Shown piece by piece: positions 1 through 17,363 of a DNA stretch of 64,000 bases. The notes under the pieces were generated by a model that worked only from the letters and a program-made list of their open reading frames with translations, ran no database searches and was not told the origin of the DNA. Source of the DNA: JADJYF01 sp050186725 (GTDB lineage Bacteria > Pseudomonadota > Gammaproteobacteria > Ga0077536); the NCBI GenBank assembly GCA_050186725.1, contig JBFWYG010000013.1, positions 17,723 through 81,722 of the forward strand. Reading direction: 5' to 3'. How positions within the stretch are numbered: the first letter of the stretch is position 1; the number at the start of each line of letters is the position of its first letter. The translations under genes and the position numbers were made by a program.

Positions 1-110
1 TTGTTAAACAGCAGTTTCAAGCGCCGTCGCGTTTCCACCCGGGCGGCATCGAGCAGCCTGGGTCTTGCCCGCCGAGGGCGGTGCATGTTTGGTTAGGAAA
101 ACGACGGAGG
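1..110. other. Short noncoding stretch downstream of rpoC
   Basis: No convincing gene is visible here. A 60-codon minus-strand frame covers it but also spans the rpoC terminator and resembles nothing I know. On the minus strand a TTGAAA hexamer (revcomp of 15-20) could be the -35 box of the next operon, whose -10 box would lie outside the window. By conserved gene order the next operon would be rpsL-rpsG-fusA; that is inference. Confidence 0.4.
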
Positions 111-147
111 AAAAAAACGACAGGCGCGGATTTCTCCGGCCTGTCGT
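111..147 (-). terminator. Rho-independent terminator of the rpoBC operon
   Basis: On the minus strand a 9-bp stem (117-125 pairing with 139-147), extended inward past one bulged base, is followed directly by seven T residues (the A-run at 111-117 on the plus strand). It lies 46 bases beyond the rpoC stop codon. This is the classic intrinsic-terminator layout and should end the long ribosomal protein/RNA polymerase transcript. Confidence 0.88.
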
Positions 148-192
148 AGAAGCGGGATTATAGGGATCCCGTTCAGAGCATGTCAACGCGCC

Positions 193-4428
<4,236 letters not shown>

Positions 4429-4471
4429 TACTCCTTAAGGCAAGAACGCACCGAATCTTCCAGGTGAAGCC

Positions 4472-8548
<4,077 letters not shown>

Positions 8549-8817
8549 GGCGATTACCGTCCTGTTGAACCAGATTGTCAGTCAGCACAGGGCTAGCGGT
8601 CGGGTGTTCGACATCCCGGCGGCGTGATGGGTCTGCCGGTTGGCAGACGTTCCGCCGGAGATCCGGCGGCCGCTCGCGAGGAGCCTCACCCTAGTGCTAG
8701 AGACCGCGCGCGGCACCCGAGGTGCCGCGGCGGTTAAACGAGACCGGGCGGGGCGCCCTGCGCAGGCGCCCCGCCCGTTCCAGACTTGCTCGCGAAGGAG
8801 CAGCAAAATGACGGGGC
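8549..8817 (-). promoter_or_regulatory. Structured rplL-rpoB intergenic region with serial hairpins
   Basis: This 269-base spacer holds no gene but four inverted repeats: a perfect 13-bp stem with 7-base loop at 8745-8777, an 8-bp stem at 8710-8728, a 7- to 8-bp stem at 8652-8669 and a 7-bp stem with tetraloop at 8631-8648. All would form in the minus-strand transcript between L7/L12 and beta. In E. coli the equivalent spacer carries a partial terminator and an RNase III site that lower rpoBC expression relative to ribosomal proteins. The same role here is inferred from position and structure. The strongest hairpin is not followed by a long T-run, which fits partial termination or processing. 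Confidence 0.6.
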
Positions 8818-9198
8818 TTACTTGAGTTCGACCTTGGCGCCGGACTCTTCGAGCTGCTTCTTGATGCTCTCGGCCTCGGCCTTGTTGGCCGCTTCCTTGA
8901 CCACCGACGGCACGCCCTCGACCAGGTCCTTGGCCTCCTTGAGGCCGAGACCGGTGATTGCGCGCACGGTCTTGATCACGTTGACCTTGTTCTCGCCGAA
9001 GCTGGTCATGACGACATCGAATTCGTCCTTGACCTCTTCCTTCGCCGCTTCGCCGCCGCCGGCCGCCACCGCCACGGTAGCCACCGCCGCCGCCGCGGAC
9101 ACGCCCCACTTCTCCTCGAGCAGGGAGACCAGTTCGGTCACCTCGAGGATGGTCATGCCGCTCAGGGTTTCGACCAGTTCTTCTTTGGAAACTGCCAT
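8818..9198 (-). CDS. rplL: 50S ribosomal protein L7/L12
   Basis: Stalk protein of the large ribosomal subunit; its dimers bind L10 and recruit translation GTPases. The 126-residue product has the N-terminal dimerisation helices, an Ala/Val/Gly hinge around residues 36-52, and the compact C-terminal domain with the FGENKVNVIKTVR and GLGLKEAKDLVE motifs. It lies 35 bases downstream of rplJ, the usual pairing, and is followed by the hairpin-rich spacer before rpoB. Length and start fit the family exactly. Confidence 0.97.
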   Translation of the reverse strand: MAVSKEELVETLSGMTILEVTELVSLLEEKWGVSAAAAVATVAVAAGGGEAAKEEVKDEFDVVMTSFGENKVNVIKTVRAITGLGLKEAKDLVEGVPSVVKEAANKAEAESIKKQLEESGAKVELK

Positions 9199-9233
9199 TT
9201 CAGTGCTCTCCAGGTATCAGATTGTGTAAAGAC

Positions 9234-9758
9234 TCAGGCGGACTGCTTGTCGCGGTAGGCCGCGAGCACGCGAACGAACTGGCCGGCTGGCTCTGCCAGC
9301 GTGCGGACCAGCTTGGTCTGCGGCGCCTGGAAGATGGAAAGAAGCTTGGCACGGGCCTCGTCGAGGGTCGGCAGGTTCGCCAGCAGGGCGAGATCCGACG
9401 CGGGACGCAGCTCGCCGGCGAAGGCCACGGCCTTCGGCACGAGCTTCTGGTTGTCCTTGGCGAAATCCCGCACCAGTCGCGCGCCGGCACCCGGGTCTTC
9501 CCCGGAAAACACCAGCAGCAGCGGCCCCGTGAGGGAGTCCTTCAGACACTCGAAGTCCGTACCGTCGAACGCGCGCCGCGCCAACGTGTTCTTGACCACA
9601 CGCACATAGACGCCGGTCTCGCGCGCCTTGGCGCGCAACTGGGTCATCTGCGTCACGGTCAGGCCGACATACTCGGCCGCGACCGCGGCTTGCGCCGTGG
9701 ACGCCACTTCTCTCACTTCCGAAACAACCGCCTGCTTTTGCTGTAAGGTCAAACTCAT
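9234..9758 (-). CDS. rplJ: 50S ribosomal protein L10
   Basis: Large-subunit protein that anchors the L7/L12 dimers to the ribosome. The 174-residue product starts MSLTLQQKQAVVSEV, contains the RNA-binding region with VVKNTLARRA, and ends in the helical L12-binding spine. It sits between rplA and rplL. The 249-base spacer upstream is the expected site of translational feedback by the L10-L12 complex. Slightly longer than E. coli L10 (165) but normal for the group. Confidence 0.96.
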   Translation of the reverse strand: MSLTLQQKQAVVSEVREVASTAQAAVAAEYVGLTVTQMTQLRAKARETGVYVRVVKNTLARRAFDGTDFECLKDSLTGPLLLVFSGEDPGAGARLVRDFAKDNQKLVPKAVAFAGELRPASDLALLANLPTLDEARAKLLSIFQAPQTKLVRTLAEPAGQFVRVLAAYRDKQSA

Positions 9759-10007
9759 AGGTCATTTCTCCCGGTTGGATTCCCGCATCGCGAGATGGGG
9801 GAATCGCACCATTTGTTGCCAGCCGCAGAGCTGGGGCTGGCAAGGTTCACGGCGCCCTGACCGGGCAACAATCTGCCCTTGGGGAACACCGTCTGCGCGG
9901 GCCGAAAGCCGATTAACCGCGCCTCTCGGCGCGGACCCGCGGTCTTTGACGGCTGCCGGCTCGCGCCGACAACCCAAAGTTCTGGAAATCCTGGCGGCTT
10001 GCGCGGC
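9759..10007 (-). promoter_or_regulatory. Candidate L10 leader (autoregulatory mRNA region before rplJ)
   Basis: The 249 bases between rplA and rplJ contain no gene but clear RNA structure, including a 9-bp stem at 9816-9824/9835-9843 and a smaller GC stem near 9915-9935. In many bacteria the leader before rplJ is bound by the L10-(L12)4 complex, which represses its own translation. Position, length and structure fit that element. I could not fold it or match it to a covariance model, and a promoter may also lie inside. Confidence 0.5.
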
Positions 10008-10709
10008 TCAAGAGGCTTCTACGGAAGACTTGTCGACCGCGAGTCCCGGACCCATGGTGGTCGAGATCGAGATCCCCTGCAGGTAGACGCCCTTGGCCGA
10101 GGCGGGCTTCGCCTTGCGCAGGTCGTTCAGGATGGCTTCGAGATTGGCCCGGAGCGCCTCCGGGGCGAACGAGGCCTTGCCTATCGGGCAGTGCACGATA
10201 CCGGCCTTGTCGGTGCGGAACTGCACCTGACCGGCCTTGGCGTTGCGCACCGCGGTGGTGACGTCGGTCGTGACCGTACCGACCTTGGGGTTCGGCATCA
10301 GGCCGCGCGGACCGAGGATCTGGCCCAGCTGGCCGACGACGCGCATGGAGGCGGGCGTCGCGATGGCGATGTCGAAATTGATGTTGCCGGCCTTGACCTC
10401 GGCGGCGAGGTCGTCGAGACCCACCACGTCGGCACCGGCCGCGCGGCCGGCTTCGGCGTCGTTGCCGTCGGCGAACAGCGCCACCCGCACCGACTTGCCG
10501 GTGCCGTGGGGCAGCACGGTCGAGCCGCGCACCACCTGGTCGGACTTGCGCGGGTCGACGCCCAGGTTGAAGGCCACGTCGACGGTTTCGTCGAACTTGG
10601 CCGAGGCGATGGTCTTCACCAGGCCCAGCACTTCGTCCAGGGGACGGGGCTGGCGGGGGTTGCCCACCTTCTCGCGCAGGGCGCGCAGTCGCTTGCCTAC
10701 CTTTGCCAT
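10008..10709 (-). CDS. rplA: 50S ribosomal protein L1
   Basis: Large-subunit protein of the L1 stalk; in other bacteria it also represses the rplKA mRNA. The start is MAKVGKRLRALREKV, giving 233 residues, the family length; upstream in-frame codons belong to the 3' end of rplK and are not used. Two-domain L1 signatures are visible, including the LGPRGLMPNPKVGTV segment near the middle. It begins 4 bases after the rplK stop, so the two are translationally coupled. Confidence 0.97.
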   Translation of the reverse strand: MAKVGKRLRALREKVGNPRQPRPLDEVLGLVKTIASAKFDETVDVAFNLGVDPRKSDQVVRGSTVLPHGTGKSVRVALFADGNDAEAGRAAGADVVGLDDLAAEVKAGNINFDIAIATPASMRVVGQLGQILGPRGLMPNPKVGTVTTDVTTAVRNAKAGQVQFRTDKAGIVHCPIGKASFAPEALRANLEAILNDLRKAKPASAKGVYLQGISISTTMGPGLAVDKSSVEAS

Positions 10710-10713
10710 GCCA

Positions 10714-11142
10714 TCAACCCTCCACGTCCAGGCCCATGCTGCGCGCCGTGCCGGCGATGCAGCGTACCGCGGCGTCGAGGCTCGCGGCGGTGAGATCCGC
10801 ACCCTTGGACTTCGCGATCTCCTCCATCTGGGCGCGGGTCACCGTGCCGACCTTGACGGAGTTCGGCGTGGCGCTGCCCTTGGTGATGCCGACTGACTTC
10901 ATCAGCAGCACCGACGCCGGCGGCGTCTTGGTGACGAAGGTGAAGCTCTTGTCGCTGAACGCGGTGATCACCACCGGGATCGGCAGGCCGGGCTCGAGGT
11001 TGGCCGTGCGGGCGTTGAACGCCTTGCAGAATTCCATGATGTTCAAGCCACGCTGGCCGAGGGCAGGGCCCACCGGCGGGCTGGGGTTGGCCTGGCCGGC
11101 CTTCACCTGCAGCTTGATGTATGCGTCGATCTTCTTTGCCAA
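10714..11142 (-). CDS. rplK: 50S ribosomal protein L11
   Basis: Protein of the ribosomal GTPase centre, needed for RelA activation. I place the start at a TTG codon (revcomp of 11140-11142), giving 142 residues beginning MAKKIDAYIKLQVKAG as in the family. A GAGGAGA ribosome site lies 6 bases upstream of this TTG, whereas the longer frame from 11163 would add seven non-conserved residues encoded by the ribosome site itself. The Pro-rich PSPPVGPALGQRGLNIMEF segment is intact. It is followed by rplA after 4 bases. Confidence 0.96.
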   Translation of the reverse strand: MAKKIDAYIKLQVKAGQANPSPPVGPALGQRGLNIMEFCKAFNARTANLEPGLPIPVVITAFSDKSFTFVTKTPPASVLLMKSVGITKGSATPNSVKVGTVTRAQMEEIAKSKGADLTAASLDAAVRCIAGTARSMGLDVEG

Positions 11143-11250
11143 TTGAGGTCTCCTCGGGTGCAAACGCCTCGCGGCTCCCCGTGTTTCCGCGCGGACACCG
11201 CTGCCCGCGCCGTTGCGTCACCGCGCCGGGCCGAGGCCCGACGCGAGGCG

Positions 11251-11784
11251 TCATTCCTTGCTGACCTGTCCGAACTCGAGTTCGACCGGCGTCGAGCGGC
11301 CGAAAATCGACACCGCCACGCGCAGGCGGCTCTTCTCGTAGTTCACTTCTTCGACCACGCCGTTGAAGTCCGTGAAGGGGCCGTCGATGACGCGCACCAC
11401 CTCGCCCACCTCGAACAGCACCTTGGGCCGCGGCTTCTCCACGCCCTCCTGGATGCGATCCAGGATGGCCTGCGCCTCGCGCGCCGAGATCGGCGCCGGC
11501 TTGTCGCTGCTGCCGCCGATGAAGCCCATGACCTTCGGGCAGTCCTTCACCAGGTGCCAGGAGTCGTTGTCCATCTCCATCTCCACCAGCACGTAGCCGG
11601 GGAAGAACTTGCGGTCGCTCTTGCGCTTCTGGCCGTCCTTCATTTCCACGACCTCTTCGGTCGGGACGAGGATCTGGCCGAACTTGTCCGCCATGTTATG
11701 GCGCTTGACGCGATCCTCGAGCGAACGCTTCACCTGGTTCTCGAAACCGGAGTAGGCGTGCACCACGTACCAATGCATAGCCAT
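11251..11784 (-). CDS. nusG: Transcription termination/antitermination protein NusG
   Basis: Elongation factor that binds RNA polymerase and links it to Rho or to the ribosome. The 177-residue product starts MAMHWYVVHAYSGFE; an alternative ATG two codons in (11778) is equally plausible. The NGN domain covers residues 1-115 and a KOW domain with GEVVRVIDGPFTDFNG lies near residue 130. The gene starts 5 bases after secE, the usual order. A 108-base gap separates it from rplK. Confidence 0.97.
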   Translation of the reverse strand: MAMHWYVVHAYSGFENQVKRSLEDRVKRHNMADKFGQILVPTEEVVEMKDGQKRKSDRKFFPGYVLVEMEMDNDSWHLVKDCPKVMGFIGGSSDKPAPISAREAQAILDRIQEGVEKPRPKVLFEVGEVVRVIDGPFTDFNGVVEEVNYEKSRLRVAVSIFGRSTPVELEFGQVSKE

Positions 11785-11789
11785 GCGCG

Positions 11790-12170
11790 TTAGGCCCCGT
11801 GTCCAATCACTGACTGCATCACCCATCCGAGACCAAGGTCCAGCACCCACAGCAGGAAAGCGAAGACCACGACCACGATCATGACCACGAGCGTGGTCTG
11901 CACCGTCTCCTGCCGGGTCGGCCACACCACCTTGCGCACTTCGATCTGCGCGTCTCGCACGAAGCCGATGGCCTGCCGCCCCTTGTCGGTCTGGGACGCG
12001 ATGCCGAGCGCGAGGGCCACGTCGAGCAGTATGCCGCCGACCCGCGCCAGTCGCGGCGCCTCCGCGTAATACTGGAACGCGACCACGCCACCCAGCAGCA
12101 GCAGGACGGCAATCGCCAGCTTGACCGTGTCAAGCGAGTTGTTCGGTTCGACTGTGGCTTTGGTGTTCAT
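11790..12170 (-). CDS. secE: Preprotein translocase subunit SecE
   Basis: Essential small subunit of the SecYEG channel in the inner membrane. From MNTKATVEPNN it has 126 residues with three hydrophobic segments (about 16-32, 40-60 and 92-118), the gammaproteobacterial form. The conserved cytoplasmic hinge EVRKVVWPTRQETVQTT precedes the last membrane helix. The longer open frame upstream lacks family similarity and runs into tRNA-Trp. Placed before nusG as usual. Confidence 0.95.
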   Translation of the reverse strand: MNTKATVEPNNSLDTVKLAIAVLLLLGGVVAFQYYAEAPRLARVGGILLDVALALGIASQTDKGRQAIGFVRDAQIEVRKVVWPTRQETVQTTLVVMIVVVVFAFLLWVLDLGLGWVMQSVIGHGA

Positions 12171-12296
12171 ACGTGCAAAGACGCGGGCCCCGCCTGGGCG
12201 GCGCGGCTGGCTGGCGCGGACGGCGTCCGTCGCACCCTGCCATCCGCCAGCGCTGTCTTCATGTGCCCCGCCCCGCTCGTTCGCGCTTCGTCTAGA

Positions 12297-12372
<76 letters not shown>

Positions 12373-12380
12373 AGACTCGC

Positions 12381-12419
12381 AAAAAAAACTCGGCCCGCGC
12401 GGCTCGCGCCGCGCGGGCC
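12381..12419 (-). terminator. Rho-independent terminator after tuf
   Basis: On the minus strand a perfect 12-bp GC stem (12392-12403 with 12408-12419) closes a tetraloop and is followed, after a GAG spacer, by eight T residues (A-run 12381-12388). It starts 5 bases after the tuf stop codon. This is a textbook intrinsic terminator, though tRNA-Trp follows almost at once. Confidence 0.88.
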
Positions 12420-12423
12420 ACAA

Positions 12424-13614
<1,191 letters not shown>

Positions 13615-13680
13615 GGCTTAACTCACCTCAACAAATCACGTGCGTCCGACTGGCGATGACGCGGCCAGCGCGGGGTTAGG

Positions 13681-13756
<76 letters not shown>

Positions 13757-13837
13757 CCTGAAACTCTGACGCGGCGGGGGCAGGAGCGGGCTGGTTGCCC
13801 CGTGCTCGGCCTGGACCGGTCCGCGTTCTCTCAGCTC

Positions 13838-13911
<74 letters not shown>

Positions 13912-13951
13912 CGTATTCGGGCACCCGGTGCATGCCCCAAGCACGGCTGCA

Positions 13952-14036
13952 TGGTGGAGGGGGTAGGATTCGAACCTACGTAGGCAGAGCCGGCAGATTT
14001 ACAGTCTGCTCCCGTTGACCGCTTGGGTACCCCTCC
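13952..14036 (-). tRNA. tRNA-Tyr (anticodon GTA)
   Basis: An 85-base class II tRNA with a long variable arm and encoded CCA. The acceptor stem GGAGGGG pairs with CCCCTCC, and the anticodon arm GCAGACTGTAAATCTGC shows anticodon GTA. It is the first gene after the promoter at 14053-14081. Confidence 0.97.
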
Positions 14037-14052
14037 AAAACGGTAGCCGGCA

Positions 14053-14081
14053 ATTCTCGAAATTTTCGCCCGCGCTGTCAA
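14053..14081 (-). promoter_or_regulatory. Sigma-70-type promoter of the tRNA-tuf operon
   Basis: On the minus strand a perfect -35 box TTGACA (14076-14081) is spaced 17 bases from GAGAAT (14053-14058; four of six matches to the -10 consensus). An A/T-rich stretch lies just upstream of the -35 box, and the bases after the -10 box are GC-rich (TGCCGGC), as in stringently controlled stable-RNA promoters. The first transcribed gene would be tRNA-Tyr about 10-15 bases later. The rest of 14037-14249 shows only the topA hairpin. Confidence 0.7.
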
Positions 14082-14210
14082 CGCTAAATTTGCGTCGGGA
14101 CACCCTGAAGGGGATTCGAGGTGGCCCTATCGCCCGCATACCAGGGTCATACGACCACCCCGGCGCCTGAAGGCCGGGAGGAGATAGGTGCATCGAAGCG
14201 GGCTGGCGCC

Positions 14211-14240
14211 CCACCGCGGCGCGAGGCACGCCGCGGGTGG
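14211..14240 (-). terminator. GC-rich hairpin after topA
   Basis: An 11-bp stem with one bulged base and a 7-base loop lies 10 bases beyond the topA stop. No T-run follows, so intrinsic termination is uncertain; it may instead protect the 3' end. Called on position and stem strength only. Confidence 0.4.
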
Positions 14241-14249
14241 CTCTCTGCC

Positions 14250-16700
14250 TCAGGCCGGCTTGGCGGGGCGGGCGGCCTTCTTCTTCGCGGCCGGGCGGGC
14301 CTTCTTCTTGGCGACCGCCTTGCTGGCGGGCTTGGCCTTGGCGGCCGGTTTGGCCGCAGGCGGCTTCGGCGCGGCCGGCGCGCGGGCCGCGCCCGCCGCC
14401 GCCCCACGGCGCGGTGGGCCACCACGCCTGGCCGGGGCGTTGGCCAGCAGGGTCTGGCAGGCCTCCAGGTCCAGGCTGCCGGGCTCGACGTCCTTCGGCA
14501 CCCGGGCATTGCGCGTGCCGTCGGTGACATAGGGACCGAAACGGCCGTTCAGCACCTTGATGCCGACGTCCTCGAAAATCCGGATGGTCTTGGCCGCATC
14601 GGCAATCTTCTTGGCCTCGACCAGCTCGACCGCGCGGTCCAGGCCGATGGTATAGGGGTCGTCCTCCTTGCCGAGCGCCACGAACTTGTCCGCGTAACGC
14701 ACGTAGGGCCCGAAACGGCCGATGTTCACCACCAGCGGGACCCCGTCCGGCGAGTTGCCGAGCTCGCGCGGCAGCTTGGTCAGTTCCATGGCCTCGTCGA
14801 GCGTGATGCTGTCCATGCGCTGGCCGGCCTTGAGGCCGTAGAACTGCGGTTTCTCCTCGTCCTCGGTCGAACCGATGATGACGTAGGGCCCGTAGCGTCC
14901 CATGCGCACCGACACCGGCTTGCCGCTCTTCGGGTCTACGCCCAGTTCGCGGGCCTGGTTCGCCTCCTGGCGGGAGACGTTCTCTTCCTTGTCCTTGACC
15001 TTGGCCGCGAAGGGCTCCCAGAAATCGCGCAGCAGGGGGATCCAGTCACGCTCACCGCGCGAAACGGCATCGAGATCATCCTCCAGGCGCGCGGTGAACT
15101 CGTAGTCCACGTAGCTGGCGAAATGGTTGGTCAGGAAGGAATTGACGATGCGGCCGATGTCGGTCGGCTGAAAGCGCTTCTTGTCCAGGCTGACATATTC
15201 CCGCTGCAACAGCGTGGAAATAATCGAGGCGTAGGTCGACGGCCGGCCGATGCCGTACTCCTCGAGCGTCTTGACCAGGCTCGCCTCGGTATAGCGTGGC
15301 GGCGGCTCGGTGAAGTGCTGCTCGGAGCGAATCTGTTCGAGCGCAATCTTCTGCCCGACTTCGAGCGGTGGCAGGGTCCTGTCCTCGGGCTCGGCGTCGT
15401 CGGAGCCTTCGAGGTAGACGCTCATGAAGCCGGGTTCGGTGACGGTGGAGCCCGTGGCGCGAAACACGCCGCTGTTGCCCGCCCCGAGGTCGGCCGCGAC
15501 GGTGTCGATGGTCGCCGGAATCATCTGGCAGGCGACCGCGCGCTTCCAGACCAGGTCGTAGAGCTTGAACTGATCGTCGGACAGGTACTTACGGATCTCG
15601 CTCGGCACGCGGAAGCACGACGTCGGCCGAATCGCCTCGTGGGCTTCCTGGGCGTTCTTGGAACTGGTCTTGAACACCCGCGCGGCCTTCGGCACCTGGT
15701 CGCGGCCGAAACGCGTGGAGATGAACTGCCGCAGTTCGTCCAGCGCCTCCTGGGCGAGGTTCAAGGAATCGGTACGCATGTAGGTGATGAGGCCCACCGT
15801 GCCGGACCCGACGTCGATGCCTTCATACAGCTGCTGGGCGACACGCATCGCGCGCTGCGCGGTGAAGCCGAGCTTGCGCACCGCCTCCTGCTGCAAGGTC
15901 GAGGTGATGAAGGGCGGCGCGGGATTGCGTTTGCGCTGCTTCTTCTCGATGTTCGCGACCACCAGGTGGCCACCGGCGGCGGCGCTCAGGCGCTCCCGCG
16001 CGGCGGTCGCGTCACCCTCCGTGGTGATGGTGAATTGCTTGACCTTCTCGCCGCCGAGCTCGGAGAGCCGCGCGACGAAGGGCGTCTTGGCCGCCACCAG
16101 GTCGGCCTCGATGGTCCAGTACTCGCGCGCCTCGAATTTCTCGATCTCCGCCTCGCGCTCGCAGATCAGTCGCAGGGCCGGGCTCTGCACCCGGCCGGCC
16201 GACAGGCCGCGCTTGATTTTCTTCCACAGCAGCGGCGAGAGATTGAAGCCGACCAGGTAGTCCAGCGCGCGCCGCGCCTGCTGGGCGTTGACGAGATCCA
16301 TCGACACCTTGCGCGGCGTCTGGATGGCTTCCTTGATCGCCCGCTCGGTGATCTCGTGGAACACCACGCGATAGACGTCCTTGCCGGCCAGCATGTCGCG
16401 GTCGCGCAGCAGTTCGACGAGGTGCCAGGAAATCGCCTCCCCTTCGCGATCCAAGTCAGTCGCGAGGTAGAGCGTGTCGGCCTTCTTCATGGCCTTGGCG
16501 ATGGCGTCGACGTACTTGGAGTTGCGTTCGATCACCTCGTACTTCATGCGGAAGTCGTGCTCGGTGTCGACCGCGCCCTCCTTCGGCAGCAGGTCGCGCA
16601 CGTGACCATAGGACGCCAGGACTTCGAAATCCTGCCCCAGGTACTTCTTGATGGTGCTGGCCTTGGCCGGCGATTCGACGATTACTAGGTTGCTTGCCAT
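14250..16700 (-). CDS. topA: DNA topoisomerase I
   Basis: Type IA topoisomerase that relaxes negative supercoils. The 816-residue product begins MASNLVIVESPAKASTIKKYL (Toprim domain, residues 3-140), has the acidic DLDREGE motif near residue 80, and the active-site Tyr in GLITYMRTDS near residue 310. The C-terminal part holds three Toprim_C_rpt-like repeats, each recognised by a (R)(F/Y)GPYV core, then a Lys/Ala/Pro-rich tail of about 60 residues. There are no CxxC pairs, so the zinc ribbons of E. coli TopA are absent. This architecture recalls actinobacterial and Xanthomonas-like enzymes. Followed leftwards by a hairpin; smg lies upstream. Confidence 0.96.
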   Translation of the reverse strand: MASNLVIVESPAKASTIKKYLGQDFEVLASYGHVRDLLPKEGAVDTEHDFRMKYEVIERNSKYVDAIAKAMKKADTLYLATDLDREGEAISWHLVELLRDRDMLAGKDVYRVVFHEITERAIKEAIQTPRKVSMDLVNAQQARRALDYLVGFNLSPLLWKKIKRGLSAGRVQSPALRLICEREAEIEKFEAREYWTIEADLVAAKTPFVARLSELGGEKVKQFTITTEGDATAARERLSAAAGGHLVVANIEKKQRKRNPAPPFITSTLQQEAVRKLGFTAQRAMRVAQQLYEGIDVGSGTVGLITYMRTDSLNLAQEALDELRQFISTRFGRDQVPKAARVFKTSSKNAQEAHEAIRPTSCFRVPSEIRKYLSDDQFKLYDLVWKRAVACQMIPATIDTVAADLGAGNSGVFRATGSTVTEPGFMSVYLEGSDDAEPEDRTLPPLEVGQKIALEQIRSEQHFTEPPPRYTEASLVKTLEEYGIGRPSTYASIISTLLQREYVSLDKKRFQPTDIGRIVNSFLTNHFASYVDYEFTARLEDDLDAVSRGERDWIPLLRDFWEPFAAKVKDKEENVSRQEANQARELGVDPKSGKPVSVRMGRYGPYVIIGSTEDEEKPQFYGLKAGQRMDSITLDEAMELTKLPRELGNSPDGVPLVVNIGRFGPYVRYADKFVALGKEDDPYTIGLDRAVELVEAKKIADAAKTIRIFEDVGIKVLNGRFGPYVTDGTRNARVPKDVEPGSLDLEACQTLLANAPARRGGPPRRGAAAGAARAPAAPKPPAAKPAAKAKPASKAVAKKKARPAAKKKAARPAKPA

Positions 16701-16767
16701 ACGTGACGCATAGGCGCTCGCACGGCATCGGCGCGGCCGCGAGGCCGGCCCACCGCGCGGGCGGGGA

Positions 16768-17247
16768 TTAATGCAGGTTGCGGTTCAGATCGTCCATCAC
16801 CATGTCTTCCATCCACACGAAGGCCTGTTCCTGGCCCGGCTGATTGAACAGCACCATGAGGATGATCCACTTCAGCTGGCTGATGTCGAGCTCGTCGTTT
16901 TCGAGCGCGAGCACGCGGTCGATGACCAGTTCGCGCGATATGCCGTCCAGGACGCCCGCCTGTTCGAGGAAGTAGATGAACCCGCGACACTCCGCGTCGA
17001 GCTTGCGTTCCTCGTCGAAAGTGAACACGCGCGTGGAGGTGCAGGCCGCGACCGGCAGGCCGTCGCTGTCGGCGCGGTTGGCCGCCAGTTCCTGCAGCCA
17101 GTCGAAGGCCTTGGTGACCTGGCCGGCGTCGAAGCCGGCGTCGCGCAGTTCGGACTTCAGGCGGTCGCGATCGGCTTCCAGTTCAAGGTCATCCTCGACG
17201 AAATGCTCGAAGAGATAGATGAGGATGTCGATGACTGTCTGCTTCAT
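16768..17247 (-). CDS. smg: Smg family protein (DUF494)
   Basis: A conserved 159-residue protein found beside dprA in many gamma- and betaproteobacteria. The start is placed at MKQTVIDILIYLFEHF, the family start (E. coli Smg 157 residues); the frame upstream to 17289 is not conserved. The product is acidic and predicted soluble; its function is unknown, and linkage to dprA and def-fmt has been noted across species. It lies 67 bases upstream of topA. Confidence 0.92.
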   Translation of the reverse strand: MKQTVIDILIYLFEHFVEDDLELEADRDRLKSELRDAGFDAGQVTKAFDWLQELAANRADSDGLPVAACTSTRVFTFDEERKLDAECRGFIYFLEQAGVLDGISRELVIDRVLALENDELDISQLKWIILMVLFNQPGQEQAFVWMEDMVMDDLNRNLH

Positions 17248-17363
17248 TGACCACTGGATCCCAGTTCGAACCTGCGAACGTCCACACAACGGAATGCTGG
17301 AACGGGAGGTAAGCCGCGTAGACGGTTCGGCGATGCGCGCGACGCATGCCCGCCGGTCGGGAA

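Noticed and set aside
4..186. 60-codon minus-strand frame at the left edge
   Set aside because: It contains the rpoC terminator hairpin and T-run and resembles no family.
14121..16688. 855-codon plus-strand open frame
   Set aside because: Antisense to topA, with composition typical of a shadow frame (many Arg, Gly, Leu) and no recognisable motif.
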